Origin: Marchantia polymorpha subsp. ruderalis
Taxonomy: Eukaryota; Streptophyta; Marchantiopsida; Marchantiales; Marchantiaceae
Assembly (NCBI GenBank): GCA_037833965.1
Contig: AP031353.1
Location: 25,794,501 to 25,858,500, forward strand
DNA length: 64,000 bases
Direction: 5' to 3'
The notes below the pieces were generated by a model. That model saw only the letters and a list, made by a program, of their open reading frames with translations, was not told where the DNA came from and did no database searches. Made by a program: the position numbers and the translations under genes. This document shows, piece after piece, positions 18,953 through 29,540 of this stretch (within the stretch, counting starts at the first letter, position 1; every line of letters starts with the position of its first letter).

Positions 18953-21781
18953 ATGTCGACGAGCGATAGTGTGGGAAACCTGAGTGCGAGAGCCACACGG
19001 AAACTCCGTCGAGATTCAGAAAAAGCCGTGGAAACAAAACGGCGAACTAAAAAGAAGACTCCCGGTGAGGACTCTGCAGAAAGATCGCCATCACCGACTA
19101 CTGGAAGACAAAGGCGTTCCAGTTCACCTACCGAGAGCATTGAGCTAACAGTTCTATTGGACATCCCTCCGACAGGAACTCTTCCTGAGTTTGGCCAACC
19201 TAGGATCAGTCCGTCGACAGGATCACCGATGGCAGAACATCAAGCCAATCTCCGCCAGGCGGTTTCCCAACCTACCACCAAACATTCGTATCCAAGATAC
19301 ACGGGAACGGGCGACGACGATGATGCAGATTCATACATAAAGCTCTTCGAGTCTGTCTCCATCGCCAATCGTGAGACCAGTGATGAAGACAGACTACGAA
19401 TCTTTCCTAGCCTGCTACGCAGACGAGCGCGTAGCTGGTACAACCATGAGAGCACCGACCCCACTGGCATCCGGACCTGGGCTCAGCTCAAGGAAAAGTT
19501 TCTGAGGCGGTTCCGCGAACTCGGATATGACAGTCGAGTTCTGACCCGGCTTCGAAATCTTCGACGCGAGCGGAAGGAGAATCTTCGAGACTACACTGAG
19601 AGATTCCAAGACCTCCTAGATCGAATTCCGAAGACAGGCCCGGGAGAACCGTATTCGGTACAACAGGCAGTGGATTGGTATGTGACAGGGCTCTCAAGAG
19701 AAATGGAGACCTTCTGTAGGAGAGGCAAGACTGACACAATCCAAGATGTGATAGCTTCCGCGGAGACCTTTGAGACGTCAACCCTTGACACTCGAAGACG
19801 CGACCGACGGTCGACGAAGAAGAAGTCGCAAGGCGGACGTCGGAAGAGAAGGAACTCGCCTTCCTCGACAGAAGAATCAAGCTCCTCCGAATCAAGTTCT
19901 TCCTCGGAAGAGGAAGAGGACTCGTCATCTTCAGAAGAAGAAAGACGGAAGAAGAAACGCAATGCGATCAAGAAGAAGGATCGAGGTAAGGGAATCCCAG
20001 TGAAGACTCAAGGGGACATCGCAGCCAAGGTAGACAACCTGGTGAAGAATTTTGCGGACCTGAAAGTTCATGTAGTGGGAGGCCAAGACCGACGTAAATC
20101 ACCTGCGAGACAACGAGCGAATCTCTGGTGTACTACGTGCGGACAGGTGGGACATGCCAACACGGAGTGCATGTCCGCGAGGCCATCTTACCCAGTGAAT
20201 GCGGTCGAATGGGCACCACAGTGGGAGAACCCCATGTATTATGCTGAGCCGCCTATGTATTATGCTGAGCAGGTTGAGGACACCGCCTACTCGGTACAGA
20301 CAGCTCCAGCTACAACTCCGAACCCACCGGTGCATATACCGCGCTTTGTTCCGAGGGAAATGGCGGGTACACTCCCACCAAGACGCATGGCACCTCCAGG
20401 CAATCACAACCGACCTCGACCACAATTCGATGGTTGCTACAACTGCGGAGACATGGGGCATTACGCGCCAAGCTGTCCCCACCCGAGGAAGCCAATGGGG
20501 TATGCACCGTTGTGCAGCAATTGCAAGAAGTCTGGACATACAGTAGCCGAATGTGACCAGCCACAACTCCCTAGGCCAGCCGTGCGTTTCGTATCGACAC
20601 CTGGCAAGGAAGAGGTGCAGGTCAACCAGGTAGAACTGAGTCTGGACCCAGCTGAAGAAAACGAAGTATGGCCAGAGGAAGAAGTAATGTGCGGCCGGGT
20701 AGAAACCCGAAGTTCGAAGAAGAGAGGAGAAGGCCATGAGGACACTCGCCGCCTCGAGCGTAAGGAAGAGAGGAGGAAGTCTAAAGAAGTTAGAGAAGGC
20801 CAAAGGAGAACGCCAAGTACATCTCCGGCTATGAGAAACACCCAGCCGGAGCAGAACTCAGAAAAGGCGAACAGGTATTCGGAAGAGTTCCGGACTCGAG
20901 ATTACCTTCCGGACATCAAAGATGAGGTGAGTCACCTCATCAAGGAAGCACTGGGCGCCGGAATGACATCCGACGACCGGAAGGCGGTTAGGCCCCCTAC
21001 ACCACTTCCGACCGCGAGTACAGGGAAACTTCCGGCTGTGACTTCCAACACTTCCTACGACATAGTGGAAGACATAGGGAGCCAGAGGGCAAATATTTCC
21101 TTCCACCAGTTGTTGGAAGACAATAAGACGTACAGAAGGATGCTGATGCTTTCGTTGCGCCGACCACGCAAACCCCGAAAAGAGAAACTTCCGGCTGTGT
21201 ACAGAGTGGAAGGAGGAGACCTGGGACCTCCAGAGATCGAAGTAGAGATCGGAGGCTGCGTCATACAGAAGGTACCAGTGGACTCCGGCTCGGGCGTGAA
21301 TATCATGACCGAGGAGACAGCGAACTCCTTGGGGTTCCAGACCTTCGAGCCTACATCCCGAGTATTGCGACTGGCCGATCAAACACGCAGAATGCCACTA
21401 GGAATGTTGAGCAATGTGAGAACCAACATTGGAGGAGTGGACTTTCAACTGTCCTACATAATACTGCAACCTCTGATGAAGAAAGGTTATGATGTGCTGC
21501 TTGGCAGACCGTGGCTATACGATGCCAAAGCAAGGTGTGACTGGAGTAGGAAGAGATTACAGTTCCGTAGCCCTGCGGACCCTCCGACTGTCATTACCGT
21601 ACCGTGGACCAAGGTACCCCATGAGGGCGAAACACCTTCCACCACCTCCGGTTACACAACTGGAGGGGAGACCAGCTCATCATGCACTTCAGAGACCGAA
21701 ACGTCGGAGGAATTTGTGGGCTACGTCACTTGCTGCTCCATTGAGGAGGAAGGAGACGAGGTGTATCCGGATGACGAATAG
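18953..21781 (+). CDS. gag: gag-protease of element 1 (open)
   Basis: 942 residues: structural protein fused to an aspartic protease. A basic N-terminus (15-35) is followed by a gag capsid-type domain at about 111-275 (HSYPRYTGTGDDDDADSYIKL, SWYNHES, LKEKFLRRFRELGYDSR, AVDWYVTGL). A Ser/Glu-rich acidic tract with Lys/Arg runs lies at about 285-345. There are three CCHC zinc knuckles: CTTCGQVGHANTEC (393-406), CYNCGDMGHYAPSC (495-508) and CSNCKKSGHTVAEC (521-534). The protease carries DSGSG at 777-781 and the second-half motif DVLLGRPWLY (847-856). Three knuckles, with the first about 90 residues ahead of the others, is more than the one or two usual in plant Ty3/gypsy gag. Start: first Met after the primer site. 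It ends in the pol phase at a read-through-like terminator. Confidence 0.93.
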   Translation: MSTSDSVGNLSARATRKLRRDSEKAVETKRRTKKKTPGEDSAERSPSPTTGRQRRSSSPTESIELTVLLDIPPTGTLPEFGQPRISPSTGSPMAEHQANLRQAVSQPTTKHSYPRYTGTGDDDDADSYIKLFESVSIANRETSDEDRLRIFPSLLRRRARSWYNHESTDPTGIRTWAQLKEKFLRRFRELGYDSRVLTRLRNLRRERKENLRDYTERFQDLLDRIPKTGPGEPYSVQQAVDWYVTGLSREMETFCRRGKTDTIQDVIASAETFETSTLDTRRRDRRSTKKKSQGGRRKRRNSPSSTEESSSSESSSSSEEEEDSSSSEEERRKKKRNAIKKKDRGKGIPVKTQGDIAAKVDNLVKNFADLKVHVVGGQDRRKSPARQRANLWCTTCGQVGHANTECMSARPSYPVNAVEWAPQWENPMYYAEPPMYYAEQVEDTAYSVQTAPATTPNPPVHIPRFVPREMAGTLPPRRMAPPGNHNRPRPQFDGCYNCGDMGHYAPSCPHPRKPMGYAPLCSNCKKSGHTVAECDQPQLPRPAVRFVSTPGKEEVQVNQVELSLDPAEENEVWPEEEVMCGRVETRSSKKRGEGHEDTRRLERKEERRKSKEVREGQRRTPSTSPAMRNTQPEQNSEKANRYSEEFRTRDYLPDIKDEVSHLIKEALGAGMTSDDRKAVRPPTPLPTASTGKLPAVTSNTSYDIVEDIGSQRANISFHQLLEDNKTYRRMLMLSLRRPRKPRKEKLPAVYRVEGGDLGPPEIEVEIGGCVIQKVPVDSGSGVNIMTEETANSLGFQTFEPTSRVLRLADQTRRMPLGMLSNVRTNIGGVDFQLSYIILQPLMKKGYDVLLGRPWLYDAKARCDWSRKRLQFRSPADPPTVITVPWTKVPHEGETPSTTSGYTTGGETSSSCTSETETSEEFVGYVTCCSIEEEGDEVYPDDE

Positions 21782-21790
21782 CAACTAGCA
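21779..21790 (+). promoter_or_regulatory. Read-through-type termination context between gag-protease and pol
   Basis: gag-protease and pol are in the same phase. The junction reads UAG CAA CUA, which fits the UAG-CARYYA context known to promote ribosomal read-through in tobamoviruses. Element 2 has UAG CAA UUA at the same place (complement of about 5960-5968). Conservation in both copies suggests a deliberate signal. Gag-pol read-through is known in gammaretroviruses; its use here is inferred. Confidence 0.65.
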
Positions 21791-24622
21791 GCCGGACTGG
21801 GCAGAAGCGAGATCAGTCACACAGAGGGGATTGTTGACCCGAGTGATTGCTGCGAATTGCAACTCAGTCCAGGTAAAGGCTTGAAGGTGTCAAGCCAGGT
21901 ACAAGGAGAAGAGTTGAACAGGGTACAGGCGTTTCTTCGCCAGTATGAGGATGTCTTCGCATGGAAGATTGAAGACATGAAAGGCATACCTGCAAGGTAT
22001 GGAGAGCACAGGATCGACTTGTTGGACGAGGCAGTTCCGGTTCGCCAACGCCAATACAGGCTCAACCCAAAATATTCATTATTGGTGAAGGACGAAATCG
22101 ATAAGTACCTGAGCGCAGGAATCATCTACCCGGTACTCAGTAGCGAGTGGGTGTCGCCTATCGTGATCGTGCCCAAGAAACTGACGGGTAAGATCCGGGT
22201 GTGCCAGGACTTCCGAAAGCTGAACGCAGCAACGAGGAAGGACCATCACCCTCTTCCTTTCACGGACTCTATTTTGGACCATGTAGCAGGGCATGAATGC
22301 TACAGTTTCCTAGACGGATTCTCCGGCTACAACCAGGTGTCCATCAGGGAACAGGACAAGGACAAAACAACCTTCACGACCGACTGGGGAACCTATGCTT
22401 ATCACAAGATGCCGTTCGGTCTGTGCAACGCGCCAGCGACGTTCCAGCGGATGATGACAAACATTTTCCAAGAGCACCTGAGGAAGTTCCTAGAAATTTT
22501 CATCGACGACTTTTGTGTCTTCGGTAAGAGGTCGGAGCACCTTAACCATCTTCGGCAAACGTTCGACAGATGTAGGGAGAGCAGCTTGTCCTTACACCCT
22601 GAGAAATGTTTCTTCTTCATGACCAGCGGAATCCTGCTAGGGCACCGAGTTTCGTCCGATGGCATTGCAGTGGATGTAGAGAAGGTGAAGATTATTCTCG
22701 AACTGCAGCCGCCAACGAATCTGCGTGAGTTGAGGGCCTTCCTTGGCCATGTAGGTTATAACAGAAGGTTCATAAATATGTACGCCATCTTGGCAGCCAA
22801 CCTGACGAAGCTGCTTAAGAAGGAGGAACCCTATGTGTGGGGCAAAGAGCAACAGCTGGCCTTTGAAACGCTCAAAGCCAAACTGACGACTGCTCCGGTT
22901 CTGAGAAGTCCGGATTGGAACAGACCTTTCCATGTCTATGTAGACACGTCGGCATTTGCAATCGGAGTGGTTCTCAGTCAGAAGAACGACAACAAGAAAG
23001 ACTACCCGATTTACTTCGCGAGTCGTCAGTTGTCAGCAGCAGAGAAGAAGTACACGACAACTGAGAGGGAGGCGTTGGGAATGGTGTACTCCTGTAAGAA
23101 GTTCCGACATTATTTGATCTGCTATGAGTTCGTGTTTCATGTAGATCATTACGCCTTACAGCACCTGGTGAAGAAGGCGGATCTGTCCGGACGAATTGCC
23201 AGGTGGGTACTACTGCTGCAGGAATTCACCTACACTGTACAGACACGGAAAGGCGTTCACCATGAGAACGCGGACTACCTCTCCCGACTATGGACCGAAC
23301 CCATAGAGGAGGAAGTAGTGGATGATTTTCCCGACGAACAACTTTTTCAGTTGTCCGCCAGCCATGAGTCCAGGTACGCGGACTTATACAGGTTTCTGCT
23401 CACACTCCAATGTCCGGAAGGATTGGATGCGGAGCAGCGCACAGTCTTCGTTCATCAAGCGGGACCTTACCAGCTTCAACAAGGGGTCTTGTTCAAAAAA
23501 ATGGCAGACGAGAGGTTGTGCAGATGTCTAGAGGAGTCCGAAGTCCCGCGAGTTGTCAAAGCCATGCACACAGAAGACGCTGGTGGTCATTACGCCACCA
23601 GAAATACAGTGACCAAAATTGTGAATGCAGGATACTGGTGGCCGACGATGTTCAAAGATGTACACGACTACGTTCGCAAATGCGACAGCTGCCAGAGGAC
23701 GGGAAGGCCGACTCCGACCACGAGATGGCCTCTTACACCAATCATGCCATTGGCACCGTTTGAAAAATGGGGGATCGACTTCGTGGGACCAATACAACCA
23801 GTCACTAAAGGCACGCGCAGGCGCTACATATTGGTAGCAACAGACTATGCGACCAAGATGGTGGAGGCAGAAGCCACAAGGCACGACGACGCAGCCGCAG
23901 TAGCACGGTTCCTATTCGAATCAATCATCACACGCTACGGGTGCCCCCTAGAAATAGTCAGTGATAGGGGGACGCACTTTCTGAATCAGGTGATAGAGAG
24001 TTTGACGCGGCACTTCCAGATTAAGCATCGGAAGACTACTCCATACAACCCCAAGGCAAATGGTCTGACAGAGAAGTCCAATGGATTACTCTGTAAGATA
24101 CTCCTCAAGGTGACTGTAAACCATGCTCATGACTGGGACACCAAGCTACCGGCCGCCTTATGGGCATATAGAACGGCAGAAAAAGTCACCACCAGGCAAA
24201 CACCTTACTTCCTAGTTTATGGGCAGCATCCGATCTTACCCATCGAATTCGAGATACCTACCAAGAGGACCTTAGATCAGAGAAGGCTGGACGCGGAAGA
24301 AAGTCAGGCATATCGACTGCAAGAGGTAATGGCACTGGAGGAAAGACGTCAAGAGGCCGAAGATCGGACAAAGCAATTACAACTCAGGCGGAAGGAGAAG
24401 TACGATCGAAGGCTCAAACCAGTACTGCTGGAGAAGGGCGACTTGGCTCTGCTATACGATAGCAGACATGCTAGATTTCCAGGCAAGCTCCACTTGAGGT
24501 GGATGGGACCTTACAAGGTGATAGAAGTTTTCCCAAATGGATCCATCCAACTCGCAGAACTGACGGGAGAATGGTTAGGCACCCGCGTGAACGGATGGCG
24601 TCTGAAGAAATACCACGTGTAA
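21782..24622 (+). CDS. pol: pol of element 1 (RT, RNase H, integrase; open)
   Basis: Open after the gag-protease terminator in the same phase. Numbering from 21857: reverse transcriptase about 65-310 with RVCQDFRKLN (114-123), FLDGFSGYNQ (151-160), MPFGLCNAPATFQR (185-198) and the catalytic FIDD (215-218). RNase H about 355-475 with Asp363 (YVDTSA), Glu404 (TEREALG) and NADYLSR (471-477). Integrase with zinc ligands His571, His578, Cys609 and Cys612 and catalytic Asp641, Asp703 and Glu739 (D-61-D-35-E). The C-terminal part ends RWMGPYKVIEVFPNGSIQL...VNGWRLKKYHV, like Athila/Tat elements, with no chromodomain. All expected catalytic residues are present. I saw no separate start codon that must be used; expression is probably as a gag-pol fusion. 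Confidence 0.93.
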   Translation, partial: QLAAGLGRSEISHTEGIVDPSDCCELQLSPGKGLKVSSQVQGEELNRVQAFLRQYEDVFAWKIEDMKGIPARYGEHRIDLLDEAVPVRQRQYRLNPKYSLLVKDEIDKYLSAGIIYPVLSSEWVSPIVIVPKKLTGKIRVCQDFRKLNAATRKDHHPLPFTDSILDHVAGHECYSFLDGFSGYNQVSIREQDKDKTTFTTDWGTYAYHKMPFGLCNAPATFQRMMTNIFQEHLRKFLEIFIDDFCVFGKRSEHLNHLRQTFDRCRESSLSLHPEKCFFFMTSGILLGHRVSSDGIAVDVEKVKIILELQPPTNLRELRAFLGHVGYNRRFINMYAILAANLTKLLKKEEPYVWGKEQQLAFETLKAKLTTAPVLRSPDWNRPFHVYVDTSAFAIGVVLSQKNDNKKDYPIYFASRQLSAAEKKYTTTEREALGMVYSCKKFRHYLICYEFVFHVDHYALQHLVKKADLSGRIARWVLLLQEFTYTVQTRKGVHHENADYLSRLWTEPIEEEVVDDFPDEQLFQLSASHESRYADLYRFLLTLQCPEGLDAEQRTVFVHQAGPYQLQQGVLFKKMADERLCRCLEESEVPRVVKAMHTEDAGGHYATRNTVTKIVNAGYWWPTMFKDVHDYVRKCDSCQRTGRPTPTTRWPLTPIMPLAPFEKWGIDFVGPIQPVTKGTRRRYILVATDYATKMVEAEATRHDDAAAVARFLFESIITRYGCPLEIVSDRGTHFLNQVIESLTRHFQIKHRKTTPYNPKANGLTEKSNGLLCKILLKVTVNHAHDWDTKLPAALWAYRTAEKVTTRQTPYFLVYGQHPILPIEFEIPTKRTLDQRRLDAEESQAYRLQEVMALEERRQEAEDRTKQLQLRRKEKYDRRLKPVLLEKGDLALLYDSRHARFPGKLHLRWMGPYKVIEVFPNGSIQLAELTGEWLGTRVNGWRLKKYHV

Positions 24623-24642
24623 ATGTTCGCGTGGGCGCTCAC

Positions 24643-24659
24643 AATTGAGGAGGGGGGCA
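24643..24659 (+). other. Polypurine tract of element 1
   Basis: aattgaggaggggggca lies immediately before the 3' LTR start (TG at 24660). A purine-rich run at this place primes plus-strand DNA synthesis. The stretch gggcgctcacaattgaggagg is almost the same before the C LTR at 53217. Confidence 0.88.
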
Positions 24660-26016
24660 TGTGGTAACACACTTTTTGTTTTTTTTGCAGAATTTAAACA
24701 ATTTTAGAAAACTAGTACCAAAGCAGTGTTTGTAGCTAGAGAAGGGTACGCTAAATAGAGTGGATTGATGAGATCGTCACGAGGGCACAAAGAATCACGT
24801 AGTCGGATGTACCAACGCCAACGTCTTCGGCGCCTTCGGCAAAAGCTCCTTTTTGAGGTGTCTCTACTCACGCGCCTCTAGCGTATAAGGAAGCTACGCT
24901 TCCGGCGCAGACATCTCAGGAGGAGGTTTTGCTAAAGACGTCAGGAGAAGGGCCCGGACCTCTAAAGGCATCCGACCATGAGTGCGCCTTCGGCGAAGCG
25001 CCGCTAGCGCGGAAAGGGAAAACCTTCATAACAATCGGGATACACGGTAGATCCAGTTGGTTGAAGTTGCATTAGAAAGAGCTCGGGACGCTCGTTCTAA
25101 CGAGTCCAAGAGCGTCGGAGATGGATCAGGAATGGAGAAGTTATGAGCGTCGGAAAACTCGTAGCCGGACATGCGCCGTTCGCGCTAGGGTTCACAGCCG
25201 GAAAGGATTCCCGTACGCCCTCGGCGATGCGCCTTCGGCGGAATCACGCGCTCACAGGAGGAAACCAACTCAGAGTCGGAAGCGCCCTTGGCGGCTGTTC
25301 ATGGAAGGAAAGCGCCGGTCGGATGTACGCCTCCGACGTGGCGCTGACGGCCGGATGCGCTGGCATGAGTTGCGCTGACGGATATGCGCCGGCAGCAACG
25401 GACGAGGCATAAAGGACAAAATAGGCGGTACGACTGCGCGCCGGCGTAATTCGATCCGACTGGATGTGCGCCTCCAGCAAGGCGCCGACGGATAATGAAC
25501 GCACCAGCGGCGACACGCCTCCGGTGAAGGACGGGTTAGGAAAAGACAACAGGGCCGACGTATACCCTGCAGCGGACTCGAGTCCGGAAGGTGGCGGCGG
25601 CGGGAGAATTCAACGTTTAAGCATGCGAATGCGCGCAATGCGGAGACGTGAATTCGCGCATGCAAAGGGCGAACCGTTAAGCCGTATAGCCGGCTGCGTA
25701 CGTTGCAACCAGTAAGAACGTTGGACGTTCTTGAAATCGGAGAAGAAAAGACTGCGCTCCAGTCTCATTCTCTCATTCTTGACTTTGCGATTTCCAGTTC
25801 CAAGATTACGCGCAAGGGCGGAGCGACCTGCAGTGAGAGTAGAGAGTGCGGAGACGAGTTGCGCAAGGATCTTGGCGGACCTTGAAAGAATTGTGAGTAG
25901 CGATCTTGAACGAGCGCAGAGAGAGTGAGCAGTCAGTGCTTGAGTGGCCGACGCGCAGTGGCGATTGTGAGAGAGCGAGCGAAAGGGAGAACGTTTGTGT
26001 GTGTGCAGGCAACGCA

Positions 26017-28573
26017 ATGTCGAAGGTTCCCCAGCTGCGAGTGTCTCCACTCAGGGTGCCGCAGATCGGTCTACGCGCATTTCAAGATGTGCTGTTGAGG
26101 CTGAAGCTCGATTTTCTCCTATGGGGGTGGAATTGGACATGTCCGGAGATGGTGCGCGAGTATCTGCAGGAGAGACACAAGCCTTCTCGCGGATTTCGCC
26201 CACACCCAGAGAGATGGGACATTTGCAATTGGGCGCAGGTGTTGGGCAGGTGTGCCGGCGAGGAAGGGGATCTCCTCTTCGAGGCCGATAGCGTGAAGGT
26301 GTCCCAGGAGGAAGAAGTCTCTTACAATGAGCTCTTCAAAGTGGCCAGACATCCCAAGAACGGTTTCCGGACACGGGATTACAAGGATCGATTGCGGAGA
26401 AATGTCGCGACGGCATTGCTGCAGATATTGCAGCCGACCAAGACCGCTTACATGCATGGTTGGCAGGTAGAGTTCGTGGAGCTAGTGCTGTCAGGAGCTC
26501 CGGTGCATTGGGCACGGCTCCTGTGGAAGGTGACGCGCCAACATGCGCAAGAAGAGAGGGGAGGAACCCTCAATCATCTATCGCCTTACTTAATCGTGTT
26601 TTACCGGGCGATGGGATGTTTGACGAATGCTGAGAAAACTCGATTTCCGCAGCTGACCCGGACTTATCCAGGAAGATATTCGAGGGAGGCCGAAGTAGAC
26701 ACAGATCCGGACGAGGAACCTTCCAGTACGCCTCCGGCTCCGGCTCCAGCAAGAGCAGCAGAAGAACGTCGAAGTGAGCGCATTCCGCGAAAGCGGAAGT
26801 GGGATGAGAGACCTGAGGACAGGCAGCCGGAAGTGCCAGCTGCGCCGACTCGTGGTCGGCCCACCCCCGAGCCTCACAGTCGACCAAAACAGAGGGCACG
26901 CAAAATGCCAACTGTTACTGAGGAGACCAGGCGAACTCCGACCCGGCGGAATCTCACACAGGAAGAGATAATCGCTCAGATTCTAGGGAAGACGGCAGAT
27001 ACCTCTGCACAGAAGGCACCACGGCCTTCGGGAGGAGATGGACGGACTGACAGCCGGCCGACTGCGAGTCGGATGACTGAAGGTCGACAAGCGGAAGGAA
27101 GGCCAACTGAACGGCGCGTTGAACCGGATAGCAGGCCGGAAGCAGAAGAGAGTTTGGCTGACGAGCCAACAATCCTCAGAGGGTCGTCTTCGGCGGAAGG
27201 CACTTCTGGAAGAACGCCACCAACAAGCAGGCCAAGTGGAGTCAAGATGCGCAGGGTGTATCCGACTCCCAGTCGGACAACTGCTGGTCGGCCGACTGCG
27301 AGTCGGACAACAGAGAGTCAGCCGGATTCGCCGACTGCGAGACGGATGGGGCCAACGACCAGTGTGCGGACGCCTTCGGCGGACGCACCTTCAGCAAGGA
27401 CACCTTCCGCGCAGATTGCGCCGGAAGGACAGGCAGCAGAAGCGGGCGGTGCAAGAGTGACAAAAGTCACTGCGGCGTCGACCCCTTCACAAACCGAAGA
27501 TCGAGCCGGAACAGGGGCTCAAGCAGTGGGATCTCCCACTGCCCTGGATATTTTAGCAGGCAGTGGAGCGGCAGTCGCAGCGGAAGCTGCTGCGCGCCAC
27601 AGTTCCAGGGAGTCGCCAAGGGATTCGGTGGCGACTGAAATCCTCGAGACTGAGGATGAGACGAGCTCGGAAGAGCAAGAAGCGGATTCGGTGCAGAAAA
27701 CGCCAACAGGGGTGCTGTGCGAACAGATAGTTCCACTCCTGCGATATCTGGATCGCAAGACATCCAAATACGCAAGTGCTTTAAAACCGCAGTCTTATGT
27801 GGAGACTATCAGGAGAAGGACGAGGAGCAAGGTGGCAAAGTGGGCCTCTAGGTGCGGAGTATATGTGGATAGGAACACCGCCCTCCGACAACACCTGGCG
27901 GTCACACAGAAGCTATACCAAGCCTTGCAGCAGCAGAGGGAGGAGGCGGCGACGAAAAGTCAGGCGGATGCCGAGCTAATACGGGCAAAGATCGAGTCGG
28001 AATTGCAGGAGGAGCGGAGACAGAACAAAGTCCTAGCAGCCGAGCTTGCGCGCCAGACGCGCGCCTTAGAAGAAAGTCAAAGAGCCCGCAAGGAGGATGA
28101 GGAGTTGCTGTGCAACTTGCAATCCGAGTGTTCGGATTTGAGGGCACAACGTGCGGGATTAGAAATGCAGCTGGCCGAGGTGGAGAGCAGCTGCAGGGCG
28201 CGAGGAGAGTTGGCGGCACAGGTGACTCGTTGTCTAAAAGGATACACCCATTGGGAGGTGGCAGCTCAAGAGAGGATCACACTCAGGGAGTTCGAGCTTC
28301 GGGCGGCGGCATTTGACGGAAGGTGACAGTCGGAGTCGGCGGCGAGTGGCGAGAAAATTAGAAACCTTCTTGTCGGGTGCGCGCGACACTATGGCGCACT
28401 TGCAGTCGGAAGTCACCACAGCGCTCCGACGCCTGGGGTTACGCAGCCGGTCGGAAGACTGGCAAGGTAGAGATAGTAAGCGGAGCAGTCCGGCGCGCAG
28501 GAGGCGCAGCACCGGATCTGCTGAGTGCAGTAGAGTAGTTTGGTTTCGCGCAGATACTGCGAGTGGTAGATAG
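26017..28573 (+). pseudogene. LTR-encoded protein, 3' LTR copy of element 1 (about one break)
   Basis: Nearly identical to the frame at 15363-17918 with the same domain order (N-terminal domain, repeat-rich middle, coiled coil, RRRRSTGSAECS tail). It has about one break, so this very recent copy is probably no longer able to give the full-length product while its 5' LTR twin is open. Confidence 0.85.
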
Positions 28574-28606
28574 GATAGCGTAGTGCTAGTTAGGATCTTT
28601 TGAGAG

Positions 28607-28635
28607 TATAAAGTAGATCAAGGCGTTTTGCCTTG
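28607..28635 (+). promoter_or_regulatory. LTR TATA box and adjoining hairpin (element 1, 3' LTR)
   Basis: TATAAAG at 28607-28613 and caaggc-gtttt-gccttg at 28619-28635, the same as in the 5' LTR. From here transcription would run outward into the flanking LTR fragment. Confidence 0.7.
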
Positions 28636-29277
28636 CGACTCTTCCAGTTTCGGAAGTGCAGATCAGGAACTCACTTTCTTGGCGTGTTTGTGCATTTTGG
28701 TCCTGGCACCACGTAGAGAAGCTGCAGCATAGCGAAGTTACCGTATGTTGTAGTTGAAGGCCTTCGGCTGAATGTTCAGAGCTAGCACCCGGTTAGAGAC
28801 TTGAGTAGTGCGGATCTGCACCTGCGGGTGATTTCTGATGCTCAGAGCCGGCTGCGAGTTAGATACTTGAACAGTTCCCCCTTACTCCTTCGAGTGACAT
28901 ATCCTGATTGTACTCCTACGGGAAGTTTCCCCTGAATGCCAATGTGAAGTTTCATTACTTCGTGTAAACCTTGGTTTGTATTTCAGGTTGTGTGTGTGTT
29001 ACTGGATCGTGTTTTCAGTAAGTTCTCAGTCGGGTCTGCACTCCCTGCGTTTGGTGTGATAGTCGAGGGTGACGTCCACGGCGTATGTAGAGGCTTCGTT
29101 CCGAAGTGGGAAGTCCAGTCCGGGTACCCCCGCTAGTTCCTGGCGGAAGGGCAGTAAAAGCCGGAGTGGGAGGCACTACCTGCAGAACCTCTGAGTGAAC
29201 TTGTGAGACACTTTCCTCCTGAAATCCGAAGCGGAGGTCCTGACCGACCTCCGAGTTGTGCTTTTTGCCAGTTTCAG

Positions 29278-29305
29278 GTGTGTGTGTGTGTGTGTGTGTG
29301 TGTGT
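29278..29305 (+). repeat. (GT)n microsatellite in 3' LTR
   Basis: 28 bp, against 13 bp at the matching place in the 5' LTR (18623-18635). Confidence 0.95.
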
Positions 29306-29540
29306 TGAGTGACCACGCTGTACCGTGCATCCTCCGAGCATCCTCCGAGTTGAGATCCTCCTCCGAGTCGAGCCTCCGAGTCGAGCACTGCAGTATTTCT
29401 GGGAGTGACAGTCGCCTAGAATTCAAACTCTACAAAAGTCTGTTAAACGTGACACTTTTACTCTGTGTGTTGCCTCTGTCCCTGTGGGTTCGATCTTTTT
29501 ACCACCATACTGCAGTTTTAGCCTTTGGTGGGTTATTACA

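Larger units (their letters stand above)
14006..29540 (+). mobile_element. Complete Ty3/gypsy element, subfamily A (element 1), looks whole
   Basis: 15,535 bp: 5' LTR 14006-18869, primer site 18892-18910, gag-protease 18953-21781, pol to 24622, polypurine tract 24643-24659, 3' LTR 24660-29540, and perfect 5 bp target duplications tgcag on both sides. The two LTRs differ by about five substitutions and by the length of a GT run over 4.86 kb. At commonly used plant rates (near 1e-8 per site per year) this means an insertion some tens of thousands of years old. It sits inside the 5' LTR of element 2, opposite in orientation. The interior looks whole; one LTR frame copy has about one break. Athila/Tat-like by primer site, RT motifs and lack of chromodomain. 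Confidence 0.95.
24660..29540 (+). mobile_element. 3' LTR of element 1
   Basis: 4,881 bp, almost identical to the 5' LTR over its whole length. The longer GT run (29278-29305) explains nearly all of the 17 bp length difference. It is followed directly by the right target duplication tgcag (29541-29545). In the element's RNA the U3 part of this LTR would carry the LTR-encoded frame at the 3' end. Confidence 0.95.

Noticed and set aside
18953-24622. Caulimovirus-type pararetrovirus
   Set aside because: An integrase with complete D-D-E, LTRs, target duplications, primer site and polypurine tract are all present; no movement protein.
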